From NCBI RefSeq assembly GCF_002101555.1, contig NZ_LQOL01000009.1, positions 1 through 43,028 of the forward strand: DNA of 43,028 nucleotides. The letters run 5' to 3'. The stretch comes from Mycolicibacterium canariasense (lineage in GTDB: Bacteria > Actinomycetota > Actinomycetes > Mycobacteriales > Mycobacteriaceae). Below, one piece after another: positions 17,190 through 23,697 of the stretch (position 1 is the first letter of the stretch; the number at the start of each line of letters is the position of its first letter). Under the pieces are notes generated by a model. That model was not told where the DNA came from and made no database searches. It saw only the letters and a list, made by a program, of their open reading frames with translations. Both the position numbers and the translations under genes were made by a program.

Positions 17190-17393
17190 TCAGTTCGCGC
17201 GCCGGGCCACGTCTTCGAGAATGCGCCAGTCCTGCCCATCAATCGCCCAGCGATCGTGGGCGGTGCGGAACTTGTTCTTGCTCGCATGTTGTGCGGTGCA
17301 ATCCGGACACAGACACCACGCCTGCAACCCATTGCTCGAGCGGTACACGATCTCGCTCGCAGCGCGGGCCTGCGCTTCCGTCACGTGAGACAT
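17190..17393 (-). CDS. small zinc-binding-like hypothetical protein
   Basis: 67 aa, ATG at 17393. A single CxCPDC cluster (AWCLCPDCTAQHASKNKF) with a nearby His suggests a metal knuckle, followed by a charged helix ending ILEDVARRAN. It is the last gene of a minus-strand run (18789 to 17190) of short genes with tiny gaps. The function is unknown; HNH-like or RNA-binding roles are possible but unsupported. Confidence 0.55.
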   Translation of the reverse strand: MSHVTEAQARAASEIVYRSSNGLQAWCLCPDCTAQHASKNKFRTAHDRWAIDGQDWRILEDVARRAN

Positions 17394-17457
17394 CAACTCA
17401 CGGCGTTTCGCTCATCGCAATCATCGCCCGTCGTCTTGGCTGACCATGTGCACATCC

Positions 17458-17745
17458 CTAGCGGGTTCCCAGTGCCGTGCGGCGGCGTCGAATCAGATCC
17501 ATCGACTCGCGGCTCAGGTACCCGATCGGTATCGCTCCCAGCCGAAGCGCGAGTTGCCGTTTCGACTCTGTCACGTCGTAGTGCGCGATCGGTGTGCCGG
17601 GCTTTTGGAACCAGGCGCGTCGGAGACCCAGCTGCGCAGCGAAGGCGTGCAGCTCCTCATCGGTGTCGGCAAGCAGGTGCGACCACACCGCGTTGAGCCG
17701 CCCCACCTGAGCAGGACGTTGCATGTCGTCGACGTAGACCGGCAT
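17458..17745 (-). CDS. DUF4031 domain protein
   Basis: 95 aa. The start VYVDDMQRPAQVGRLNAVWS followed by HAFAAQLGLRRAWFQ and HYDVTESKRQLALRLGA matches DUF4031, a small actinobacterial and phage family. The N-terminal VYVDD and the HYD motif are its hallmarks and may form an active site, but its biochemistry is not established. It sits 4 nt after the 66-aa gene upstream, so it belongs to an operon of short array genes. Confidence 0.8.
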   Translation of the reverse strand: MPVYVDDMQRPAQVGRLNAVWSHLLADTDEELHAFAAQLGLRRAWFQKPGTPIAHYDVTESKRQLALRLGAIPIGYLSRESMDLIRRRRTALGTR

Positions 17746-17749
17746 CGCC

Positions 17750-17950
17750 CTATCTCTCCACCGGTGTCAGTTCATCTGCGCGGTACCAGCGGAACGCATC
17801 GGGCTGGCGCTTGGCCGCGTCAGGGTGATCGGCGTCAGCTTCCAGGTAATGCATGCCGTCGCCGCCGGGACGCGGAGCCACTTGCACGCGATACACCTTG
17901 CGGTTCTTGCCGATTCGCACCAGGTCGTTCTTCTTGAACACAGCGTCCAC
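17750..17950 (-). CDS. small beta-rich hypothetical protein
   Basis: 66 aa from GTG at 17950, 3 nt after the stop of the upstream zinc microprotein. The pattern KKNDLVRIGKNRKVYRVQV, HYLEADA and FRWYRADELTPV suggests an SH3-like small barrel. It lies in the operon with DUF4031. No known family is recognised. Confidence 0.6.
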   Translation of the reverse strand: MDAVFKKNDLVRIGKNRKVYRVQVAPRPGGDGMHYLEADADHPDAAKRQPDAFRWYRADELTPVER

Positions 17951-17953
17951 CTG

Positions 17954-18073
17954 TCAACCTCCCCGGTTCATCGCGGCTGCATTGGCAATGCGGTCGCGGC
18001 AGTTTTCGTCTTTCGGGTTGCCGTTACAGAAGTAGAAGCACCCGCATAGTGGGCACTGCGATTCACCGGCCAC
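17954..18073 (-). CDS. 39-aa zinc-finger-like microprotein
   Basis: GTG at 18073 follows GAGAGGACC, an acceptable ribosome-binding site. The product starts AGESQCPLCGCFYFCNGNP and has five Cys (CPLC...C...C...C), enough for a zinc knuckle, then a short helix DRIANAAAMNRGG. It is tightly linked to the genes on both sides. It was found by reading the intergenic region by eye, and its size makes it easy to miss. Confidence 0.55.
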   Translation of the reverse strand: MAGESQCPLCGCFYFCNGNPKDENCRDRIANAAAMNRGG

Positions 18074-18093
18074 GGGCTGTGGTCCTCTCGGTC

Positions 18094-18444
18094 TCAAGGT
18101 GCCGACGCGGGGAAGGCCGCACCGGTGTCGATGTCGTAGGCCCGCAGGACAGCAGCGGCCGCCACTGGCACCGTGACCACAGCTTCGAACGCGGCGGTGG
18201 GGTCGATGCGTACCACCTGCGCGGACACATCGACGACGAGCACCACCAGGGACTCCTCGACGTCTTCGAACGCTTCGGACAGCCAGTTGTCACTGGCCGC
18301 TTTGAGCGCGGATTCGCTGGTGAAGAAGTAGATCGCGGGAACTGTTTCACCCAGTTGCGCGGAACGGGGCCCGATCGAGGGGCGCAGACCATGGCTCCGG
18401 ATCGACGCAGCTGCCGATGCGGTGGTGACGTGGAGGAGCTGCAT
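18094..18444 (-). CDS. ART-like hypothetical protein
   Basis: 116 aa. MQLLHVTTASAAASIRSHGL, then IGPRSAQLG and AIYFFTSESALKAASDNWL, follows the order H-(V/T)...G-L...R...IYFF-S seen at the start of small ADP-ribosyltransferase-like and RNA 2'-phosphotransferase-like folds. The catalytic Glu is not clear. Its start is 3 nt after the upstream stop. If it is truly an ART, NAD-dependent modification of RNA or protein would fit the RNA-centred cargo. This is inference from pattern only. Confidence 0.45.
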   Translation of the reverse strand: MQLLHVTTASAAASIRSHGLRPSIGPRSAQLGETVPAIYFFTSESALKAASDNWLSEAFEDVEESLVVLVVDVSAQVVRIDPTAAFEAVVTVPVAAAAVLRAYDIDTGAAFPASAP

Positions 18445-18447
18445 TGG

Positions 18448-18789
18448 CTAGCTCCAGAGTGCGCGGATGCTGGGGGCGTCGCGCAGGGAGATGGATGGGC
18501 CGCTGGCCGGCGCGCGGTCCGCGGAGCTGGAGCAGTCGCAAGACAGCCCGTGATGCAGGAATTCACCGCAGGCGGCACACCACACGTCGTAGTCGGTCTC
18601 ACCGGCCGGCAGTACCGAGATCCGCGTAGCGCCACCGACATCCTCACTGTCAATGTCAGCCGGACGCCGGCCAGAGACATTGACGCCGAGGGCTTCCAGA
18701 ATGGCTACGCTGCACCGCGGCGATCCACACGACTCGTGCAGATCTTCGGTTTGGCCGCCGCGGCTGATGGTGATGCTCTCTGCTGACAC
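18448..18789 (-). CDS. hypothetical protein with C-terminal zinc ribbon
   Basis: 113 aa. GTG at 18789 follows GCGGAG; a longer TTG-started frame to 18819 is possible. An N-terminal alpha/beta part with ESCGSPRCSVAILEALGV is followed by VWCAACGEFLHHGLSCDC, a four-Cys cluster that looks like a zinc ribbon, then a Ser/Ala tail. It heads a compact minus-strand operon that runs to 17190. The function is unknown. Confidence 0.55.
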   Translation of the reverse strand: MSAESITISRGGQTEDLHESCGSPRCSVAILEALGVNVSGRRPADIDSEDVGGATRISVLPAGETDYDVWCAACGEFLHHGLSCDCSSSADRAPASGPSISLRDAPSIRALWS

Positions 18790-19012
18790 TGGGGAAAGCT
18801 CCGCTCTGGCCGGGGACAACCGCGCTCAGTCGTCCATGCATCGGTGAGCATGCGTCCCATGACCTGAATTCACCGTGCCGGACACGCAACACGCGGAAGG
18901 GCCGGATTCGGGTTCCCGTGTCGTAGGGCTGGTGACGCGCCGGAAACTTGCACACTGCGCGTAACCAGCGGTCGAACAGGTGGCCGGTCCCAGCGCAGGA
19001 GTCACACCGAAG

Positions 19013-19243
19013 ATGCAGAGCACCACCGAGAAACTGGCCGAGGCACGGTCTTCGCTACACACCGCAGTAGCCGCCGCCGATGATCGCCACTACCGCCGCC
19101 AGCACGCACACCATGCCGCAACTCTCGCTGCGGACGTGACACTGTCGGCGGACGCTGATGTTGACCAGAGGCGCACAGCGAGTGTGTATCTGGATCAGGC
19201 GGTCGGAATGTGCCGCCAGGCCGGACAGTGCGCTGACCAGTGA
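19013..19243 (+). CDS. small helical hypothetical protein
   Basis: 76 aa. ATG at 19013 is preceded by GCAGGAG 11 nt upstream. The sequence is two or three amphipathic helices rich in Ala, His and Arg (TEKLAEARSSLHTAVAAADD, HHAATLAADV, YLDQAVGMCRQ). It lies 250 nt upstream of the ATPase fusion gene, is in the same direction, and could be its partner, reminiscent of the small helical proteins that accompany ESX ATPases. No WxG motif is present. Confidence 0.45.
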   Translation: MQSTTEKLAEARSSLHTAVAAADDRHYRRQHAHHAATLAADVTLSADADVDQRRTASVYLDQAVGMCRQAGQCADQ

Positions 19244-19490
19244 TGCACACCCCGATGCCGTGCGTTCGTGTCGCGCATTGCACGGTGCCGAGTTCCGTGT
19301 AGCTTTCCCGGCAATCGCCCCGGCCGTGGGGCGGGATCCTCGAAGCGAGACGGGCCGCGACCCCGCACCGCAACGTGGAGGTCAGCCCCCGCAGGGGCAC
19401 ATGGCGAACCCGCCCTGTTCACCGCGGTGTGGCTGGTGGTCGCGGCGCCGGATCCACTCCGCGGACTGCACAGGAGAGGTTTCTTCAACC

Positions 19491-21500
19491 ATGGTTTCTC
19501 ACCGACTCAAGGCCGACGCTCGCGCGTACATGGAACAGCACCCCGGGGTCAGCTACCAGGCAGCGTTGCGTGCTGTCACTGCACACACGCCGACGGGGGA
19601 CGGTTCCGGCGGCAGGCCAGCACAGGAACCGTCCCTCGTCGGCGTGTGCGCAGTAGACCTCTTCGAAGCTCTGGGCATCGAAGACATCGCCACCCACGAT
19701 TTCACCGAGGTGTGGGCACGCAACACGGCAACCGCTTCGCTGCGGGTGCCCTACTGCTATCGGCTCGAAAGCGGCGCAATGAACGCCGCGCTGGAACACC
19801 TCGATCTCACCGACGAGAGTCTGGGCGGAAGTGGTCCGCACCCCGTGCTCCAAGGACGCATCGAGAGTGGCGCAACGCACGCCGAGCTGGAATACCTCGA
19901 TCTCACCGACGAGAGTCTGGGCGGAAACGGTCCGCACGTCGCGATTGAGGGGCGCACCGGAAGCGGGAAGTCACATTTTCTGAGCTCTCTCGTTTTGGGC
20001 CTTGCCGCCACCTATGCGCCCGACACCGTGAGCTTCGTCCTGGCCGACGGTAAGGGCGGCAGCACATTCGAGGGGCTCGACAAGCTGCCACACGTGGTTG
20101 CGGCGGTTTCTCACCTGGAGCACTTCCCGCCGCGTGTCCAGCGCCTCATCGACTTTATCGCGAGCGAGATGGATCGGCGGGCGCAGCTGATCTACACGCA
20201 TTCAAAATGCGAGGACTTTGTCAGCTACACCGAACGGTCCATGCAGCGCGCGGGGTCGGAGTATCCGCGGTTGCCGCACTTGTTCATCGTGGTCGACGAG
20301 TTGCACGCAGCTGCGCGCAGCCACCCGCGCTTGGTGTCAGCACTTGGCCACCTGGCGCGCACCGGGCGGGCGTTGGGGATGCACCTGGTGGTCGGCGACC
20401 AGCCGTCTGACAGGAGGCTGGGCGATGAACTGTCCGAACAGCTGCGCACTCGGATCACGCTGCCGCTTGATGAACCACTACACCGCATACATGCAGAGAC
20501 CGGCGGGACCGGACAGCCGAACAGCATGCTCACGCAGATTTCCTCACGGCTGTCCGCGCTCAGTGACTTCCGCGCGATGGACCAGTACCCGTTGTCTGAC
20601 GAGGCCGCGCAACGCGGACGCATCGGTTTCGTCCGCGCCGAGATTGACTCCCTGATCGGCCAGGACGAGGTCAAAGAGCAGCTGCACGGCATCCTGACCG
20701 ATGCGTCGGCAACCGCGGAACGCGTCCGCCGCGGGTTGCGTGTCTCACCGGTGCGCCCCAACTTCGTCTTCACTGGCGCTCCCGGCACGGGGAAGACCCA
20801 TGCTGCCGAAATCCTGGCAGACACCTTGCACGCCGCCGGGGTCACAGAAACCTCGAAGGTGGTGTTCGCGTACCGCAACACGCTCGTTGGCAGATTCGAG
20901 GGTGAGACTTCGTCGAGAACATCCGCGGTGTTCGACAGTGCGCGCGGGGGTGTTCTCTTCGTCGACAGCGCTTACGAACTGGTCCAGGACCGCGGCGGCA
21001 GCGGCGACCCGTTCGGGCGCGAGGCGGTGGACACGCTCAGTCAGCGGATGCGAGACGGCGGGAACGACCCGGTGGTGGTCCTGTGCGGATACCCCGAGGA
21101 GATGCGGCGTTTCCTGGCACGCGAACAGAGCCTGGCCGGCCTGTTCAGCCGCCATGTCACGTTCACCTCGCCTTCGCCGGCTGAGCTGTGGAAGCACCTG
21201 GTGAAGTTCGCCGAGGATGGCGGCCACGTTCTCAGTAACTCCACCGAGGGTGCGTTCCAGCACATTGTCGAGGAGCTGGGCAAGGACAACGGTTACGGCG
21301 TGCGCCACATCGACCGGCTCGGCAATATCCGTTTCGCTCGCGGTGTGGTCGATGCGGCCGCCGGAATCGCGGCACAGCGGTTCGGACAAGTAGCGGATCT
21401 GTCTGAGCTGACCGACAGCGAACTGTTCACACTCACACGCGACGACATTGTGTGCGCGGCTGAACGCATCGTGGGATCGGCAGGAGTGGCCGTCGAGTGA
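19491..21500 (+). CDS. EccC/FtsK-like ATPase fused to EccA/CbxX-like AAA+ domain
   Basis: 669 aa, ATG at 19491 after AGGAGAGG. Residues about 95-360 form an EccC/FtsK-type P-loop domain: GRTGSGKS at 154-161, VLADGKGGSTFEGLDKLPHV, and Walker B LFIVVDE at 264-270. Residues about 395-650 form an AAA+ domain like EccA/CbxX: LIGQDEVKEQL, GAPGTGKT at 429-436, GGVLFVDSAYEL around 487-498, GYPEEMRRFLARE. In ESX type VII secretion these two ATPases are separate proteins. In this AAA+ Walker B the usual Glu is Ser (DSA instead of DEA), which should impair hydrolysis. An in-frame 96-bp duplication just before the FtsK P-loop leaves a dead copy (GRIESGAT, 122-129). No membrane segment or EsxA/B gene is seen nearby. 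Confidence 0.85.
   Translation: MVSHRLKADARAYMEQHPGVSYQAALRAVTAHTPTGDGSGGRPAQEPSLVGVCAVDLFEALGIEDIATHDFTEVWARNTATASLRVPYCYRLESGAMNAALEHLDLTDESLGGSGPHPVLQGRIESGATHAELEYLDLTDESLGGNGPHVAIEGRTGSGKSHFLSSLVLGLAATYAPDTVSFVLADGKGGSTFEGLDKLPHVVAAVSHLEHFPPRVQRLIDFIASEMDRRAQLIYTHSKCEDFVSYTERSMQRAGSEYPRLPHLFIVVDELHAAARSHPRLVSALGHLARTGRALGMHLVVGDQPSDRRLGDELSEQLRTRITLPLDEPLHRIHAETGGTGQPNSMLTQISSRLSALSDFRAMDQYPLSDEAAQRGRIGFVRAEIDSLIGQDEVKEQLHGILTDASATAERVRRGLRVSPVRPNFVFTGAPGTGKTHAAEILADTLHAAGVTETSKVVFAYRNTLVGRFEGETSSRTSAVFDSARGGVLFVDSAYELVQDRGGSGDPFGREAVDTLSQRMRDGGNDPVVVLCGYPEEMRRFLAREQSLAGLFSRHVTFTSPSPAELWKHLVKFAEDGGHVLSNSTEGAFQHIVEELGKDNGYGVRHIDRLGNIRFARGVVDAAAGIAAQRFGQVADLSELTDSELFTLTRDDIVCAAERIVGSAGVAVE
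19790..19936 (+). repeat. in-frame tandem duplication (96-bp period) inside the ATPase gene
   Basis: A 51-nt stretch at 19790-19840 recurs at 19886-19936 with very few differences, an offset of 96 nt or 32 codons. Both copies encode LDLTDESLGG. After the second copy the live Walker A follows; after the first copy the equivalent codons read GRIESGAT, lacking the Lys. The duplication looks fairly recent at the 5' end of each unit and diverged at the P-loop end. Confidence 0.85.
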
Positions 21501-21557
21501 CACCGCCCGCGGTGGGTCGGTGCCCGGAACGAAAGCCGGCGCCGACCCGCAGCGGCC

Positions 21558-21702
21558 TCACGTCCACCACCAGTCGACATCGCGTCGAGCACGCAGGTCG
21601 GGGGTTCCCCGGGGTCGCCGACGGTCCGCCAGCGGGCCCTGCACGGTGCTCGGGAGCGACCGTTTTGAGGCCCCCGCTGGGCGTCTTGTCGGTGCGCGCC
21701 AT
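21558..21702 (-). pseudogene. degenerate paralogue of the 22085 gene
   Basis: ATG at 21702 overlaps the stop of the upstream gene (TGATG) and begins MARTDKT, parallel to MSKTDKT of that gene. In frame, the rest is Pro/Arg-rich and uninformative. A neighbouring frame ends in LRARRDVDWWWT at 21558, which resembles the aromatic C-terminus expected for this family. A frameshift just after the conserved N-terminus would explain both. It could also be intact in the first frame, running to 21433 over the ATPase 3' end. Confidence 0.4.
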
Positions 21703-22085
21703 CAGTCCCACCACCCGCCGGTGTACTCGCAGTAGCGGTGGGTCTGGCGGTTGTCGACGCGGTCCTCGTTGATCTCGCCGCGGCTGTTGGCCTGGCGCGT
21801 GAGGTCGCGCAGGATGGTCCGCTGCGCCGCCCGCTCGGCAGAGAACCAGGCGCGGCGAGCAGTCTGCCGATAGCCGGTGTCAGAGAACATTTTCCAGTGC
21901 GGAACAGGCTCACGCGCAGGTTCCCAGCGGCACACGGTGTCCGCGTATGTCCACGGGTCAGTAGGAAGGTCACACGCAGCGGTGACGTGCAGCCGCCGGA
22001 TGCCGGTACACATGTGCGCCGCTCGCATGCCCGGGGCATCGTTGATCTGGACCCGCCAGGGACGGGTCTTGTCGGTCTTGGACAA
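21702..22085 (-). CDS. hypothetical protein of the M(S/A)-(K/R)-TDKT type
   Basis: 127 aa, ATG at 22085. It begins MSKTDKTRPWRVQI, followed by a Cys/Trp-bearing middle (CDLPTDPWTYADTVCRWE), a basic helix rich in Arg (ARRAWFSAERAAQRTILR) and an aromatic tail CEYTGGWWD. I recall the TDKTRP start from small actinobacterial and phage proteins linked to tRNA arrays, but no function is known to me. The basic middle suggests nucleic-acid binding. Confidence 0.6.
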   Translation of the reverse strand: MSKTDKTRPWRVQINDAPGMRAAHMCTGIRRLHVTAACDLPTDPWTYADTVCRWEPAREPVPHWKMFSDTGYRQTARRAWFSAERAAQRTILRDLTRQANSRGEINEDRVDNRQTHRYCEYTGGWWD

Positions 22086-22242
22086 CGGATCTGTCCGCCT
22101 TTCGGCGGGCTACCGGCGACCTCCGTCCGGCCGCAGGGGAGGCAGCCGCACCTACAACGGGAGACCCATGACCGTGTCCTTCCATGCGTGTGCGCGAAGC
22201 CGCGCGGCGGCGGTGGCGAGCCGGACAGCGTAACCCGCGGTG

Positions 22243-22542
22243 CTAGAGATCCGGAAGGGGGTCCTCGCGAACTCCCGCGCCGAATTCGTAGGCGTGGGCG
22301 AGCAACAGGATGTACAGCTCATCGAGATGCCTGGCGCGGTCGTATGCCCGGTTGGTTACCTGCACGTACAGGGTGTAGATGTCGAACGGTTGGCCCTCGT
22401 CGAGATCGACTTTGGCCCCGCGAGCCCGGGCTTCTCCGCCGAGACGAGAGGCGGTCGCAAGCTCGGACCGCAGCCCGTCGACCCCACCGAGCAATACCTC
22501 GGCTCCCGCCTCCGCGAATAGGGCTTGGTAGTTCTGGTGCAT
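22243..22542 (-). CDS. hypothetical protein
   Basis: 99 aa, ATG at 22542 with GAGG upstream, 6 nt after the preceding stop. It is acidic and mostly helical (YQALFAEAGAEVLLGGVDGL; LATASRLGGEARARGAKVDL; RHLDELYILLLAHAYEFG). It is third in a coupled trio (23093, 22806, 22542). No family is recognised. Confidence 0.6.
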   Translation of the reverse strand: MHQNYQALFAEAGAEVLLGGVDGLRSELATASRLGGEARARGAKVDLDEGQPFDIYTLYVQVTNRAYDRARHLDELYILLLAHAYEFGAGVREDPLPDL

Positions 22543-22548
22543 CGTGCC

Positions 22549-22806
22549 TCAGCGTCCCGGGAACAGTTTCGCGGCGGCGGCATCGGCATCGGCCTGCGCA
22601 GCGGTCAATCCACCCTCATCGGTGAAACCGCTGTCGAGCACCTTGCCGCACGAGCCGTCCTGCACCGACCAGCGGTAGTGCGTCGGCTGCTCCTCGTCGT
22701 CCCACTGGTCGTAGTCGACGTAGGCGTAGATGCGGTCGAGACCGGACAACTCACGGGCATAGGTGGTCTGAGTGCCCGATGTGTGCTGCAGCTTCCACTC
22801 GTTCAC
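22549..22806 (-). CDS. hypothetical protein with beta-sheet pattern
   Basis: 85 aa. GTG at 22806 overlaps the stop of the upstream gene (GTGA), so it is coupled. The N-terminal half alternates strands (WKLQHTSGTQTTYARELS, RIYAYVDYDQW, HYRWSVQDGS). The C-terminal helix AAQADADAAAAKLF is typical of small phage proteins. It may be a structural or inhibitor-type microprotein; the function is unknown. Confidence 0.6.
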   Translation of the reverse strand: MNEWKLQHTSGTQTTYARELSGLDRIYAYVDYDQWDDEEQPTHYRWSVQDGSCGKVLDSGFTDEGGLTAAQADADAAAAKLFPGR

Positions 22807-23093
22807 AGGGCACCGCCGGCCAAAGTGGAAGCGGCATTCTCGGCGATGATCCGGTGCGCATTGCCGGTGGTGTCGAACCGGTGATACACCGGATGCCCGC
22901 CCACAGGCTGAACACGCAGCACCCAGGCTTCGGCGACGCCTACCAACTGTGCCTCCCGCAGGGGGTCACGTCCCCTAGACACCATCGTCTCGAGCTGCCC
23001 GCACAGCGGGGAACGCGGGTCCAGAGTCGTGATGATCTGCTCGATCGCTTGGTGGTCGCGCAGCGCGTTGAGCGAAATGACGGTTGTCGGCAT
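22803..23093 (-). CDS. hypothetical protein
   Basis: 96 aa, ATG at 23093. It begins MPTTVISLNALRDHQAIEQI, then has GQLETMVSRGRDPL and VYHRFDTTGNAHRIIAENAA. Compact alpha/beta, first gene of a coupled set of three directly downstream of tRNA-His, and possibly transcribed with the array. No family is recognised. Confidence 0.6.
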   Translation of the reverse strand: MPTTVISLNALRDHQAIEQIITTLDPRSPLCGQLETMVSRGRDPLREAQLVGVAEAWVLRVQPVGGHPVYHRFDTTGNAHRIIAENAASTLAGGAL

Positions 23094-23153
23094 GGCACCG
23101 ATAGTGGCCACGACCGGTCCGATTTCCGTTGCGCGGCGCGGCAGCTGGGTTGG

Positions 23154-23228
23154 GGCGACGAGGGGGAATCGAACCCACCGACCTCCCGGACCACAACCGG
23201 GTGCTCTGCCGTCTGAGCTATCGCCGCC
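23154..23228 (-). tRNA. tRNA-His(GTG)
   Basis: Acceptor GCGGCGA/TCGTCGC, with an extra G at -1 facing C73, the His identity pair. The anticodon arm CCCGG-TTGTGGT-CCGGG gives GTG. CCA is encoded at 23151-23153. Confidence 0.95.
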
Positions 23229-23361
23229 ATGACGGTCCCCGAACAGGGGGACCGTCCGCTGAACGCGCGCCGCCTGTCCGCGACTGCGCGAGCGGAGCCA
23301 CCCGCACCCAGCATCTCAGCTGAGCAGTTCCGCCAGCGGCCGTGAGCCGTGGCGATATGCG

Positions 23362-23449
23362 CGGAGGGCAGGGGGATCGAACCCCTACATGTCTATGCAC
23401 CAACTGTTTTCAAGACAGCGCCCGTCGCCAGCCGTCGGGTGGGCCCTCC
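23362..23449 (-). tRNA. tRNA-Ser(TGA)
   Basis: Acceptor GGAGGGC/GCCCTCC with discriminator G, long variable arm, and anticodon arm CTGT-CTTGAAA-ACAG giving TGA. The D-arm is unusually G/C-rich. Confidence 0.93.
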
Positions 23450-23480
23450 AATGTGACCGGCCCCCGCGGACCGATCCTCG

Positions 23481-23553
23481 TTGCTCCGGCGGGACTCGAA
23501 CCCGCGACTTCCGCGTTATGAGCGCGGGGCTCTGCCAACTGAGCTACGGAGCG
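23481..23553 (-). tRNA. tRNA with CAT anticodon, elongator-like body but C1-A72 mismatch
   Basis: Acceptor CGCTCCG against CGGAGCA: the first pair is C-A, the initiator hallmark. The anticodon stem CCGCG/CGCGG lacks the three consecutive G-C pairs of initiators, and the D-arm is elongator-like (TAGCTCAGTTGGCA). The anticodon loop CTCATAA gives CAT. It could be elongator Met, or Ile2 after lysidine modification. No CCA. Confidence 0.9.
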
Positions 23554-23587
23554 TTGCGGACACCCTCTGCAGAGTGGCCGAAAGTGG

Positions 23588-23661
23588 TTGCGGAGACAGG
23601 ATTCGAACCTGCGACCTCTGGGTTATGGGCCCAGCGAGCTACCAAACTGCTCTACTCCGCG
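23588..23661 (-). tRNA. initiator tRNA-fMet(CAT)
   Basis: C1-A72 mismatch (CGCGGAG/CTCCGCA), anticodon stem CTGGG/CCCAG with the three G-C pairs of initiators, loop CCCATAA, D-arm AGAGCAGTTTGGTAGCTC. CCA is encoded at 23585-23587. Presence of an initiator tRNA in an array is notable. Confidence 0.95.
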
Positions 23662-23697
23662 AAGCTGTTGCTTGCGCGCGTTGTACGCGCTCGGTGG

